From NCBI GenBank assembly GCA_027487555.1, contig JAIYDI010000018.1, positions 496,001 to 560,000 of the forward strand: a stretch of DNA of 64,000 nt, in the 5' to 3' direction. Source of the DNA: Hyphomicrobiales bacterium. GTDB lineage: Bacteria > Pseudomonadota > Alphaproteobacteria > Rhizobiales > Devosiaceae. This document shows, in pieces, positions 29,612 to 38,207 of the stretch (its first letter is position 1; every line of letters begins with the position of its first letter). The position numbers were made by a program, and so were the translations under genes. The notes beneath the pieces are model-generated. The model saw only the letters and a list, made by a program, of their open reading frames with translations, had not been told where the DNA came from and did not search any database.

Positions 29612-30439
29612 CTAGAGGTGCCAGAGGCGCGGCAGGCTGCCAGCGCCGGAGAGTTCTGCGATTATTGGCGCGATCACGCGGCGAAGCGCAAGACCCGACG
29701 GCGCGATGGCGCGGATAACGAGCCGATCGCCCAATTGGCTTGCACCGGATTGTGCGGTGAGCAGCGGCCGGACGCGGGCGAGCTTCTGCTCCGCATCGGG
29801 CGCGAGGTAGAGCAGGGTGGCGAAGGCGCCGCTGCCAGCGAGCAGGCCGATGCCATCGCGCGCCAGATCCTCACCCGCGAGCTTTGTCGCTTCGGCGTGC
29901 ACGAGGCGGCCATTGCGCCGGATGCGCCAATTATCGGTGAGGGATGCCGTCCGTCCGGCTTCGCCCATGGCCTCGCGGCCGAGCAGGATGGCCTCGAGGC
30001 CAAGGAAGGCCGCGTCCTCGGCGAGATCGACCTCGAGGCGACGGTTCAGCCGGCTGCCGTCATAGAGGATGGTTTCCTGCGGCAACCAGTCGACGCGGGC
30101 CCCCGCACCGGCCCGGATATGGGTCCGCACCACCGCATCGTCGCCGAGCGAGCGGTAGACGCGCTCGCAGGCCTGGGTGGTGAGCACCAGCCGCGCGCCG
30201 GGGCTGGCATCCACATGCCAGGCCACGTCGTCGCCGCCCGTCAGACCACCTGCGGTGTTGATCAGCACGCCTTCGAGCGAGACCGCATGGGTATGCGGCA
30301 GCCGGATCTTGGCGCAGCCTTCCTGGTAGAACTCGCGAATGCGCGTACGGCCGTCGATCAGCTGCGTTGCAAGACGCCCCGTGCCACGGGCGCGCTGGTG
30401 GTAGGGAGAAAGAGTTACGGGTGCGGTCGACACCGTCAC
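29612..30439 (-). CDS. ureD: Urease accessory protein UreD
   Basis: A 275-aa scaffold protein that binds apo-urease and forms the tunnel for nickel transfer with UreF and UreG. Family features are [44 protein letters not shown] and [16 protein letters not shown]. The GTG start at 30439 overlaps the urtE stop by four bases, which ties the urea transporter and urease genes into one transcription unit. Confidence 0.96.
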   Translation of the reverse strand: MTVSTAPVTLSPYHQRARGTGRLATQLIDGRTRIREFYQEGCAKIRLPHTHAVSLEGVLINTAGGLTGGDDVAWHVDASPGARLVLTTQACERVYRSLGDDAVVRTHIRAGAGARVDWLPQETILYDGSRLNRRLEVDLAEDAAFLGLEAILLGREAMGEAGRTASLTDNWRIRRNGRLVHAEATKLAGEDLARDGIGLLAGSGAFATLLYLAPDAEQKLARVRPLLTAQSGASQLGDRLVIRAIAPSGLALRRVIAPIIAELSGAGSLPRLWHL

Positions 30440-31140
30440 ACCATCAGGTGGCGTCGGACGCCGGGCAGGTCGAGGTCGGCGGCTGGGCCCGAATGCATGA
30501 TTTCCCCGCGATCCATGATATAGATGTCGTCGGCGATTTCACGGCAGAAGTCCAGATACTGCTCGACGAGGAGGATGGTCATCCCCTTCTCGTCGCGCAG
30601 GAATTGCAGGGCGCGCCCGATATCCTTGATGATCGAGGGCTGAATGCCCTCGGTCGGTTCGTCGAGCACCAGCACCTTGGGGCGGGTGACGAGCGCGCGG
30701 CCAATGGCGAGTTGCTGCTGCTGGCCACCCGAGAGGTCGCCGCCACGGCGCCCGAGCATGGATTTCAGTACCGGGAACAGCTCGAAGATATAGGTGGGCA
30801 CGTTGCGCTCACCCCGGACGAGGCCGGCATAGCCGGTTTCGAGGTTCTCCTTCACCGTCAGGAGCGGGAAGATCTCGCGGCCCTGCGGCACATAGCCGAT
30901 GCCGAGGCGGGCGCGCTTGTAGGGCGGTGATTTCTTCAGCACTTCGTTGTCGAAGACGATCTCGCCAGAGCTCACATTGTTGATGCCGGTGATGGCGCGC
31001 AGGGTGGAGGATTTGCCCACGCCATTGCGGCCCAGCACCGCGGTGATCCGGCCGGGTCGCGCCTCGATGCTGATCGATTTCAGCGCCTGCGCGGCGCCGT
31101 AATGCAGGTCGATGGACTTGATGGAAAGGGCGGTGCTCAT
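30436..31140 (-). CDS. urtE: Urea ABC transporter ATP-binding subunit UrtE
   Basis: A 234-aa ATPase of the branched-chain amino acid/urea (HAAT, LivF-like) class. The Walker A GRNGVGKSSTL, Q-loop GYVPQGREIFPLLTV, signature LSGGQQQQLAIGRALV and Walker B VLVLDEPTEGIQPSII are complete. It energises the UrtBC permease together with UrtD. Its start overlaps the stop of the TerB-like gene by four bases, and its own stop overlaps ureD by four bases. Confidence 0.95.
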   Translation of the reverse strand: MSTALSIKSIDLHYGAAQALKSISIEARPGRITAVLGRNGVGKSSTLRAITGINNVSSGEIVFDNEVLKKSPPYKRARLGIGYVPQGREIFPLLTVKENLETGYAGLVRGERNVPTYIFELFPVLKSMLGRRGGDLSGGQQQQLAIGRALVTRPKVLVLDEPTEGIQPSIIKDIGRALQFLRDEKGMTILLVEQYLDFCREIADDIYIMDRGEIMHSGPAADLDLPGVRRHLMV

Positions 31141-31667
31141 CGGTTCTGATCGGGTCCTAATGCCATTCGCAGGCTGGCTATGCTCAGTTTCTGATTGTGA
31201 TCTGCCCCGCTACCCACCGACGCCACGGCCTCGGCCATGGTGACGAGCGATGCGCGCTCCTCACGCGTGAGTTTCTCGCGCCAGAGCGGCTTGAACCGCC
31301 GCACGACGTCGCGCGCGTCGACCACTTCGCCGGCTGCCCAGCGTGCATAGGCCATGATTTCGTCGCGTTCCTCGTCCGGCACAATCCTGGAGATCTGGTC
31401 GCCAATAACTGGCTCGCTCAAGTGCAGGGAAACATCATCTTCGTTGGCCAATGCGAAAAAAAAGATCGCTGCGGCAAGAGCAGGGTCCGAAACTTTGGTA
31501 AGCGCAGAGCCTTGCGCCTGCTTCCTGAACTGTGACATGCGGTATTGACCGCGAATGCGGCCGACCGCATCACCAACGTCGTCAGTCAATTCCTTGACAG
31601 CCCCGAAGCGCCAGTACCAAACGCCCGCACCCACAACAAGCGCTACCAAAATAGCCAGCATATGCAT
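31137..31667 (-). CDS. Membrane-anchored TerB-like protein inserted between urtD and urtE
   Basis: A 176-aa protein with one N-terminal transmembrane helix (MLAILVALVVGAGVWYWRFG) and a helical C-terminal domain. The part LTREERASLVTMAEAVASVGSGADHNQKLSIASLRMAL has the rhythm of the TerB/DjlA-N helical fold, though the acidic metal-binding residues are poorly kept, so the assignment is tentative. The stop overlaps the urtE start by four bases (ATGA), so it is translated with the urea transporter. urtD ends 167 bp upstream. Urt operons normally run urtD-urtE directly, so this gene is an insertion of unknown purpose. Confidence 0.7.
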   Translation of the reverse strand: MHMLAILVALVVGAGVWYWRFGAVKELTDDVGDAVGRIRGQYRMSQFRKQAQGSALTKVSDPALAAAIFFFALANEDDVSLHLSEPVIGDQISRIVPDEERDEIMAYARWAAGEVVDARDVVRRFKPLWREKLTREERASLVTMAEAVASVGSGADHNQKLSIASLRMALGPDQNR

Positions 31668-31834
31668 GTGCGAAAGCCCCCGATTAGTCGGGCCGGACGC
31701 TTTCACTGATTGGTTGTCGTGGCAAGAGGTCAGCATCGTCGGAGCGTTATGCGAGCGTTCTTGCAAAGCAGAGTCAACAGAGCGCATCCCTGCGCCAGCG
31801 AGGCAGACCGGCGGAATGCTGCTCCGTGTTGCCG

Positions 31835-32584
31835 TCATCGCCCGAGATACCGTTCGATGACAACCGGGTTGGCGCTGACCTGGTCGAGCGTGCCTTCGGC
31901 CAGCACCGAGCCTTCGGCGAGGCAGGTGACGCGGGTGTCGAGTTCGCGCACGAAGCTCATGTCGTGCTCGACGACCACCACCGAGCGGGTGGTGGCGATG
32001 TCGCGCAGCAGCTTGGCGGTTTCCATCGTCTCGGAATCGGTCATGCCGGCGACGGGTTCGTCGACCAGCAGCAGCTTCGGATCCTGGGCCAGCAGCATGC
32101 CGATCTCGAGCCATTGCTTCTGGCCGTGGCTCAGATCGGCGGCGAGCTCATCCTTGCGGTGGGCGAGGCGCACGGTCTCGAGGATTTCGGTGATGCGGGC
32201 CTTGTCGGAAGCCGTCTCGATATAGCCGAGCGCGGAGAAGACGTTACGCGGCTTCTTGAGCGAGAGGACGATATTGTCCCACACCGAATGGCTCTCGAAA
32301 ACGGTCGGCTTCTGGAACTTGCGACCGATGCCGAGATTGGCGATGGAGGCTTCGTCGAGCTTGGTCAGGTCGGTGCGGCCATCGAACAGCACCTCGCCAT
32401 CGTCGGGCCGGGTCTTGCCGGTGATGATGTCCATCATCGTGGTCTTGCCGGCGCCGTTCGGGCCGATGATCGCCAGCATTTCGGCCGGGTGCACGATGAT
32501 GGAGAGGTGGTTCAGCGCCCGGAAGCCGTCGAAGGATACCGACACGCCGTCGAGATAGAGCATGGTCTCGGATTTGTCGCTCAT
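31835..32584 (-). CDS. urtD: Urea ABC transporter ATP-binding subunit UrtD
   Basis: A 249-aa LivG-like ATPase with Walker A GPNGAGKTTMMD, the LGIGRKFQKPTVF Q-loop region typical of UrtD, signature LSHGQKQWLEIGMLL (SHGQKQ replaces SGGQ, as usual in UrtD) and Walker B LLLVDEPVAGMTDSE. It pairs with UrtE. The ATG overlaps the urtC stop by four bases. Confidence 0.95.
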   Translation of the reverse strand: MSDKSETMLYLDGVSVSFDGFRALNHLSIIVHPAEMLAIIGPNGAGKTTMMDIITGKTRPDDGEVLFDGRTDLTKLDEASIANLGIGRKFQKPTVFESHSVWDNIVLSLKKPRNVFSALGYIETASDKARITEILETVRLAHRKDELAADLSHGQKQWLEIGMLLAQDPKLLLVDEPVAGMTDSETMETAKLLRDIATTRSVVVVEHDMSFVRELDTRVTCLAEGSVLAEGTLDQVSANPVVIERYLGR

Positions 32585-33735
32585 TCGGCGGGCTCCGCGG
32601 CGGGCTTGGCTGGGGTGACTGTCGAGGGCTTGGCGGTTTCGATGCCGCGGCGGGCGCGAGCCTTCTGGAACAGCCCAACGATCCCCTTGGGCAGGAACAG
32701 CGTCACCACGACAAACAGCCCGCCCAGCGCGAACAGCCAGTAGTCGGGCAGGGCGCCGGTGAAGAACGACTTGCCCATATTGACAAGAATGGCGCCGATG
32801 ATCGGCCCGATGATCGTGCCGCGGCCGCCGACAGCAACCCAGATCACTGCCTCGATCGAGTTTTCCGGCGCAAACTCGCCGGGGTTGATGATGCCCACCT
32901 GCGGCACATAAAGGGCGCCGGCAATGCCGGCCATCACCGCCGAAACCGTGAAGGCGAAGAGCTTCACATTTTCAGGCCGCCAGCCAAGGAAGCGCGTCCG
33001 GCTTTCCGCATCGCGCACCGCGACCATGACCTTGCCGAGCTTGGAGTTCACGATTGCGGAGCAGATCAGCACGAACAGGGCGAGGAATCCCGCCGAGAGC
33101 GCGAACAGGGTGGCGCGGGTCGATTGCGCCTGGATGTTGAAGCCGAGGATGTCCTTGAAGTCGGTGAGGCCGTTATTGCCGCCGAAGCCGAAATCGTTGC
33201 GGAAGAAGGCGAGCAGCAGCGCGAAGGTCAGCGCCTGGGTGATGATGGAGAGATAGACGCCCGTGACGCGGGAGCGGAAGGCGAACCAGCCGAACACGAA
33301 GGCCAGCAGCCCCGGCACGATGACCACCATGGCCATGGCGAACCAGAACATATCGAAGCCATACCAGTACCAGGGCAGTTCCTTGTAGTTCAGGAACACC
33401 ATGAAATCCGGCAGGATCGGGTTGGCGTAGACGCCGCGCGGGCCGATCTGCCGCATCAGGTACATGCCCATCGCGTAGCCACCGAGCGCAAAGAACGCAC
33501 CGTGCCCGAGCGACAGGATGCCGACATAGCCCCAGACCAGGTCGAGCGCGAGCGCAAGCATCGCATAGGTGAGGTATTTGCCGAACAGCGAGACCAGATA
33601 GGTCGGCACGTGCAGCGGGTGCCCCTCGGGCAATAGCAGGTTGGATGCCGGGACGAGCACGGCCACGGCGACAAGCACGACGACGAGCCAGATGGCCTTC
33701 TTGTCGAGCGCGCGGAACAGCATCTGGGTGATCAT
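32581..33735 (-). CDS. urtC: Urea ABC transporter permease UrtC
   Basis: A 384-aa LivM-like inner-membrane permease with about ten hydrophobic segments. Family features are LTYAMLALALDLVWGYVGILSLGHGAFFALGGYAMGMY, LSIITQALTFALLLAFFRND and GGRGTIIGPIIGAILVNMGKSF. The C-terminal 30 residues are a Pro/Ala-rich tail (KPSTVTPAKPAAEPAE). It forms the translocation path with UrtB. A 118-bp gap separates it from urtB and contains a small hairpin (CGCAGG/CCTGCG at 33785-33798). Confidence 0.95.
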   Translation of the reverse strand: MITQMLFRALDKKAIWLVVVLVAVAVLVPASNLLLPEGHPLHVPTYLVSLFGKYLTYAMLALALDLVWGYVGILSLGHGAFFALGGYAMGMYLMRQIGPRGVYANPILPDFMVFLNYKELPWYWYGFDMFWFAMAMVVIVPGLLAFVFGWFAFRSRVTGVYLSIITQALTFALLLAFFRNDFGFGGNNGLTDFKDILGFNIQAQSTRATLFALSAGFLALFVLICSAIVNSKLGKVMVAVRDAESRTRFLGWRPENVKLFAFTVSAVMAGIAGALYVPQVGIINPGEFAPENSIEAVIWVAVGGRGTIIGPIIGAILVNMGKSFFTGALPDYWLFALGGLFVVVTLFLPKGIVGLFQKARARRGIETAKPSTVTPAKPAAEPAE

Positions 33736-33853
33736 TGGTGGTCACCTTGAACAATAAGGGAGGCCGGATGGGTCGAGCGCCAGGCGCAGGGGCCTGCGGC
33801 GTTCCCCTCAGCGGAGGTCGGAGGAGCAAGGGACATCACGGGGAAACCGGCGA

Positions 33854-35461
33854 TCACGATTCCACCGCCCGACCCTTGAGCGCAAAGAGGCCGCGCGGAC
33901 GGCGCTGGATGAACAGGATGATGAGGACCAGAATGATGATCTTGGCCACAACGGCGCCGGCATAGGGCTCGAGGAACTTGTTGGCGATGCCGATCGACAG
34001 GGCCCCCACCAGCGTTCCCCAGAGGTTGCCGACGCCTCCGAAGACCACCACCATGAAGCTGTCGATGATGTAGTTCTGCCCGAGGTTCGGGGACACGTTG
34101 TCGATCTGGCTCAGGGCCACCCCGGCGAGGCCGGCAATGCCGGAGCCCAGCCCGAAGGTCATGGCATCCACGAAGGGCGTACGGATGCCCATGGCGCTGG
34201 CCATCCGGCGGTTCGAGGTGACGGCGCGCATCTGCAGGCCGAGGGCCGTCCGCTTCAGCACGACAAGCAGCGTGAGGAAAACGCCGATGGCGAAAAGCAC
34301 GATCCAGAAGCGGTTCCAGGTGATGGACATGCCGCCCAGCTCGAAGCTGCCGGACATCCAGCTCGGGTTGGCCACTTCCTTGTTGGTCGGGCCGAAGCCG
34401 GTCCGGACGGCCTGCTGGATGATCAGGCTCAGGCCCCATGTCGCCAGCAGCGTCTCAAGGGCGCGCCCGTAGAGCCAGCGGATGATGCCGCGCTCGATGG
34501 CAATGCCGATCAGCGCCGTCACGAGGAAGGCGAGCGGCAGTGCGATCGCCAGGGACCAGTCCAGCATATCGGGAAAGCTGCGCCGGATGACCTCCTGCAC
34601 GGCGAACGTGGTGTAGGCGCCAAGCATCACCATTTCGCCATGCGCCATGTTGATGACGCCCATGACGCCGAAGGTGATGGCCAAGCCTATGGCCGCCAGC
34701 AGGAGCACCGAGCCCAGCGAAATGCCATACCAGACGTTCTGCGCCACGCCCCAGGCGGCTTGGGTCTGGTTGAGGGAGTCGATGGCGGCCTGGATCGCCG
34801 GCTTCAGTTCGTCCGGCGACGTGGACAGCACGCTCGTCAGCAGGGTGACGGAGTCGCGGCCGCCACGCGCCTTGAGGGTCTGGATGGCATCGTTCTTTTC
34901 CGCGATTGGCGCGTCGGTCTTGAGGATGATCGCGGCCCGCGCCGTCTCCATCACCGCCTTGACCGCGGCATCGGGTTCGGCGGCAAGGGCGCGATCGAGC
35001 AGTTCGAGGTTGTCGGGATTGGCGTCGCGCAGCACCGACTGCGCGGCCGTCAGCCGTGTCGACGTGTCGTCGCTCATCAGGGTCAGTTGACCGATCAGCG
35101 TGCGCAGCGCCCGACGCAGGCCGTTGTTGACCTTCACCTTTTCGGTATCGGCGGCCTCGGGAAACGGCGCCCCGGTTACCGGGTCGATGGGCGCGGCTGA
35201 GGTGCCAAGCAGCACCTTGCCGGTCGACTTGACCACAACAAGGTCGCCGTCGAGGAGCGATTGCAGCACGGCGGCAGCGCGGGTATCGCCCGATGCCGTC
35301 AGCGCGGTCGCTGCGGCTTCCCGGTCCCGGAAGTTGCCCGGCGCCAGCGCGTCGGCGAGGGCACCGAAGGCAGCGTCATCGATCTGCGCCGCCCAGGCCG
35401 GTGGCGAAACAGCGAGAACAAGGAAGAGCGCAATGAGCCGGATAAGTCGAATTGCGTTCAT
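33854..35461 (-). CDS. urtB: Urea ABC transporter permease UrtB
   Basis: A 535-aa LivH-like permease. A signal peptide (MNAIRLIRLIALFLVLAVSPPAWA) and a periplasmic helical domain of about 210 residues precede the membrane part, an arrangement typical of UrtB. The permease part (from about residue 245) has LAITFGVMGVINMAHGEMVMLGAYTTF, RTGFGPTNKEVANPSWMSG and VVFGGVGNLWGTLVGALSIG. The ATG at 35461 is chosen because the signal peptide begins there. A 77-bp gap with a strong hairpin separates it from urtA. Confidence 0.95.
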   Translation of the reverse strand: MNAIRLIRLIALFLVLAVSPPAWAAQIDDAAFGALADALAPGNFRDREAAATALTASGDTRAAAVLQSLLDGDLVVVKSTGKVLLGTSAAPIDPVTGAPFPEAADTEKVKVNNGLRRALRTLIGQLTLMSDDTSTRLTAAQSVLRDANPDNLELLDRALAAEPDAAVKAVMETARAAIILKTDAPIAEKNDAIQTLKARGGRDSVTLLTSVLSTSPDELKPAIQAAIDSLNQTQAAWGVAQNVWYGISLGSVLLLAAIGLAITFGVMGVINMAHGEMVMLGAYTTFAVQEVIRRSFPDMLDWSLAIALPLAFLVTALIGIAIERGIIRWLYGRALETLLATWGLSLIIQQAVRTGFGPTNKEVANPSWMSGSFELGGMSITWNRFWIVLFAIGVFLTLLVVLKRTALGLQMRAVTSNRRMASAMGIRTPFVDAMTFGLGSGIAGLAGVALSQIDNVSPNLGQNYIIDSFMVVVFGGVGNLWGTLVGALSIGIANKFLEPYAGAVVAKIIILVLIILFIQRRPRGLFALKGRAVES

Positions 35462-35495
35462 CGTCGGCCTCAGAAGGTAGATGGGACAGGCAGTG

Positions 35496-35519
35496 GGCAA
35501 GGGCGCTAACGCCCTTGCC
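35496..35519 (-). promoter_or_regulatory. Hairpin between urtA and urtB
   Basis: GGCAAGGGCG and CGCCCTTGCC form a perfect 10-bp stem with a four-base loop. It follows the urtA stop by about 20 bp and lacks a T-run. Hairpins after binding-protein genes often protect the upstream mRNA and let the binding protein be made in excess of the permease. Confidence 0.65.
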
Positions 35520-35538
35520 GGATTATGGAGCAGCGTTA

Positions 35539-36831
35539 TCAGGAGCCGCCGCAGGTCTTGGTTTCGGTGTTGTAGTTACCGCACTTGAGGGTCACCCAGT
35601 CGGCTTCCAGCACCTTCGACTCGGGCAGGAAGTCGGTCCAGGCGTCGCCCGGGACTTCCGCTTCGGTTTCCCAGACCACTTCGAACTGGCCGTCGGCCTG
35701 GATTTCGCCGATCAGGACGGGCTTTGTGATGTGGTGGTTCGCGAGCATCTTGGCGACGCCGCCGGTCAGGTTCGGGGTCTCGAGGCCGATGATGGCGTCG
35801 AGCACGGCATCGGTATCGGTGGTGCCGGCCTTCTCGACGGCCTGAACCCACAGATTGAAGCCGATCACGTGGGCTTCCATCGGGTCGTTGGTGACGCGCT
35901 CGGGGTTGCCGGTGAACTCACGCCACTTCTTGATGAATTCGGCGTTGGCAGGGGTGTCGACGGACTGGAAGTAGTTCCAGGCGGCAAGGTGGCCGACCAG
36001 CGGGCCGGTATCGAAGCCGGCGAGTTCTTCTTCACCGACCGAGAAGGCGACGACCGGGATGTCTTCAGCCGCGATGCCCTGGTTGGCGAGTTCCTTGTAG
36101 AACGGCACGTTGGCGTCGCCGTTGATGGTGGAGACCACGGCGGTCTTCTTGCCGGCCGAGCCGAACGCCTTGATGTCGGCCACGATCGTCTGCCAGTCGG
36201 AATGCCCGAACGGCGTGTAGTTGATCATGATGTCCTCGGCGGCGACACCCTTGTCCTTCAGGTATTGCTCGAGAATCTTGTTGGTGGTCTGCGGGTAGAC
36301 GTAGTCGGTGCCAGCAAGAACCCAGCGCTGGACGCCTTCTTCGTTCATCAGGTAGTCGACGGCCGGGATAGCCTGCTGGTTCGGAGCGGCGCCGGTGTAG
36401 AACACGTTGCGCTCGGATTCCTCACCCTCGTACTGCACGGGGTAGAACAGGATGGAGTTCAGTTCCTTGAACACGGGCAGCACGGACTTGCGCGACACCG
36501 AGGTCCAGCAGCCGAACACCGCGGCGACCTTGTTGACCTGGATCAGTTCGCGGGCCTTCTCGGCGAAGAGCGGCCAGTCGGATGCGGGGTCGACGACGAC
36601 CGGCTCGAGCTTCTTGCCCAGCAGACCGCCCTTCTTGTTCTGCTCGTCGATGAGGAAGAGCATCGTGTCCTTGAGGGTCGTCTCCGAGATCGCCATCGTG
36701 CCCGACAGCGAATGCAGGATACCGACCTTGATGGTGTCTTCCTGAGCCTGGACGGCCACGGGCGCGAGCGCCCCTGCAGTCATGGTCAGGCCGAGCCCCA
36801 GGCCTGCCAACATGCGGCGAACGTCTGTCAT
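35539..36831 (-). CDS. urtA: Urea ABC transporter substrate-binding protein UrtA
   Basis: A 430-aa periplasmic binding protein. A signal peptide (MTDVRRMLAGLGLGLTMTAG, cleavage after AVQA near residue 29) is followed by KVGILHSLSGTMAISETTLKD, the UrtA/FmdD signature. Further diagnostic parts are VFGCWTSVSRKSVLPVFKE and FYPVQYEGEE. It captures urea and delivers it to UrtBC. It is the first gene of a long operon reaching to ureB. A near-consensus sigma-54 promoter lies about 45 bp upstream, and GGAGG directly precedes the ATG. Confidence 0.97.
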   Translation of the reverse strand: MTDVRRMLAGLGLGLTMTAGALAPVAVQAQEDTIKVGILHSLSGTMAISETTLKDTMLFLIDEQNKKGGLLGKKLEPVVVDPASDWPLFAEKARELIQVNKVAAVFGCWTSVSRKSVLPVFKELNSILFYPVQYEGEESERNVFYTGAAPNQQAIPAVDYLMNEEGVQRWVLAGTDYVYPQTTNKILEQYLKDKGVAAEDIMINYTPFGHSDWQTIVADIKAFGSAGKKTAVVSTINGDANVPFYKELANQGIAAEDIPVVAFSVGEEELAGFDTGPLVGHLAAWNYFQSVDTPANAEFIKKWREFTGNPERVTNDPMEAHVIGFNLWVQAVEKAGTTDTDAVLDAIIGLETPNLTGGVAKMLANHHITKPVLIGEIQADGQFEVVWETEAEVPGDAWTDFLPESKVLEADWVTLKCGNYNTETKTCGGS

Positions 36832-36872
36832 ATTACCTCCGACAGTGTGGTTGTTTGCACCGGCGGGAAAGT

Positions 36873-36888
36873 TGCAATCCCCGTGCCA
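36873..36888 (-). promoter_or_regulatory. Sigma-54 (RpoN) promoter of the urt-ure operon
   Basis: Read on the minus strand, the sequence is TGGCACGGGGATTGCA, which matches the sigma-54 consensus TGGCACG-N4-TTGCW with correct GG/GC spacing. Transcription would start near 36862, about 30 bases before the urtA start codon. Sigma-54 with NtrC is the usual route for nitrogen-limitation control of urea uptake. Confidence 0.82.
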
Positions 36889-37446
36889 CCGCTTTCGTGG
36901 GCAGCTAAGTGACTGATTTTATTGAGTGTGGTGGGCCAACTTGGCCTATATCCTGTATGCATGAGCAAAGTGGGCGCGCCCATATGCCTAGAAAATAGCC
37001 TGCGATGGCGCCCTGTGGACAAAAAGTAAGCATTTGGTAAGGCGCCGGGAGTGCCGCTCGGCACATGCGCCAATCGGCGGGCAATTTGTCGCCCACCCTG
37101 TCCGAGAAGATTTGCTTGGTCGCCGAAGCAGGCTATTCTGTGCGGTACCGGAGTTTCGCCTCCGGCAGAGGTTGTTTGCACCACAATCTCGGCCCCACGG
37201 CCTTCGGGTCGTGGGGCTTTGGTGCAGCGCTCTTTCCCACCCGATCAGCGTCCTGTGTCACCGCACTCATGCGTGGTTGGGCTTCGGCCATTCCCCCGGG
37301 ACGCAAGCTTTGCACCCGCGCTCGCGTTGAAGGCGCAGAAGGCGGCCGCAAGCCATTGCGCAGCGTCGGAGATTGATCGGGCCGGAGAGGGTTTAAGCTG
37401 CCCCATTGGCCTGCCGATGGGTGCGAAGCTTCGGCTCCGCGCCTTT
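36889..37446. other. Gene-free region upstream of urtA with several hairpins
   Basis: About 560 bp in which no open frame looks like a protein; the long + strand frame through here is the shadow of the ankyrin gene. Visible structure: GGGCGCGCCC palindrome near 36984, GTGCCG/CGGCAC hairpin (37051-37064), CCGGAG/CTCCGG hairpin (37148-37165), the large hairpin at 37177-37226, and CCCATTGG/CCGATGGG (37402-37421) after the ankyrin gene's stop. The region should hold the enhancer sites for the sigma-54 promoter, and it may encode a small RNA. Confidence 0.6.
37177..37226 (+). promoter_or_regulatory. UUCG hairpin flanked by TGCACCA / TGGTGCA arms
   Basis: On the + strand an 11-bp stem (37192-37202 with 37207-37217, one G-T pair) is closed by a TTCG tetraloop with a C-G closing pair. 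It is flanked by the 7-base inverted repeat TGCACCA (37177-37183) and TGGTGCA (37220-37226). The half sites match the NtrC half-site, but the gap is far larger than in a normal NtrC dimer site. The alternatives are two separate NtrC half sites, or the end of a structured + strand RNA. Confidence 0.5.
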
Positions 37447-38088
37447 TCATGCCCTGAGCCGCTGCGCCAGCCAGGTGTGTCCGGCCCTTTCGGCCCGGGC
37501 GGCGGCATCGAGACCATCGCCGGATCGGGCGAAGCGGTCTGCGCCGAACAGCAGCAGGAGCCCCGTCATCGCCGCGTCTCCATGCTGCGCGGCTGTATGG
37601 ACGGGCCGGAAGCCATTTTGCTGGGTGACGTTCGGGTCGGCACCGGCGCGCAGCAGCGCTTCCACCATCCGCGATTGCCTCGAGGCCGCCGCCGCATGGA
37701 TCGCCGCTACCTGTTGCGGGTTGTCGGCGCGTCGATCGAGATCGCGGGCGAGTGGCAAGAGACGCTCGAACAGCGGCAGATGGCCGAAAAACGCCGCCAG
37801 CGCCAGCGGCGGGAAGCCGTCCGGCGACAGCGTGTTCGGGTCCCAGTCGGTCGCGAGATGCCCCTCGAGCGCGTCGAGGTCGCCGAGAATGATCGCCTCG
37901 AACGGGTCGATCGCGCCCTTCGCAGCCGTGAGGCGCGCAGCGATTTCGGGCTTCCCCATATAGGCAGACCAGGCGATGGGTGACGCCCCGGACGGGTGCC
38001 GTGCCGCGAGCAGGCCGGGGTCTGCCGCAATCACCGCTTCGATCGCCGACAGATCGCCGGCTGCGACAAGGTCGAAGATATTGCTCAT
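37447..38088 (-). CDS. Ankyrin-repeat protein
   Basis: A 213-aa cytosolic protein made of about five ankyrin-like repeats. The clearest are GASPIAWSAYMGKPEIAARLTAA, GFPPLALAAFFGHLPLFERLLPLA and GFRPVHTAAQHGDAAMTGLLLLFGAD. Such proteins mediate protein-protein contacts. No partner can be named from context. The start ATG at 38088 (MSNIFDLVAAGDLSAIEAV) follows GGAAGCGAG and begins at a natural repeat boundary. The frame continues upstream to 38127 without a better site. It is divergent from the molybdoenzyme gene. Confidence 0.85.
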   Translation of the reverse strand: MSNIFDLVAAGDLSAIEAVIAADPGLLAARHPSGASPIAWSAYMGKPEIAARLTAAKGAIDPFEAIILGDLDALEGHLATDWDPNTLSPDGFPPLALAAFFGHLPLFERLLPLARDLDRRADNPQQVAAIHAAAASRQSRMVEALLRAGADPNVTQQNGFRPVHTAAQHGDAAMTGLLLLFGADRFARSGDGLDAAARAERAGHTWLAQRLRA

Positions 38089-38207
38089 CTCGCTTCCCAC
38101 CTCCCAGGCAAGGCTAGCACCGGCCACGGCCCAAGTCAGCGCACTCGGTTTCGTCTCGTTTCGGGCGAGCCGATGCGCTATTTCTTTCCGCGACAGGAGT
38201 TTGCGGC

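Noticed and set aside
36832..37050. A guanidine-type (ykkC) riboswitch before the urt operon
   Set aside because: Considered because such riboswitches occur near urea-related genes. The conserved core sequences could not be found on either strand.
37051..37983. A 310-codon + strand frame running from the urtA upstream region into the ankyrin gene
   Set aside because: Its second half is the mirror of the ankyrin gene and its first half is Arg/Pro-rich with no motif.
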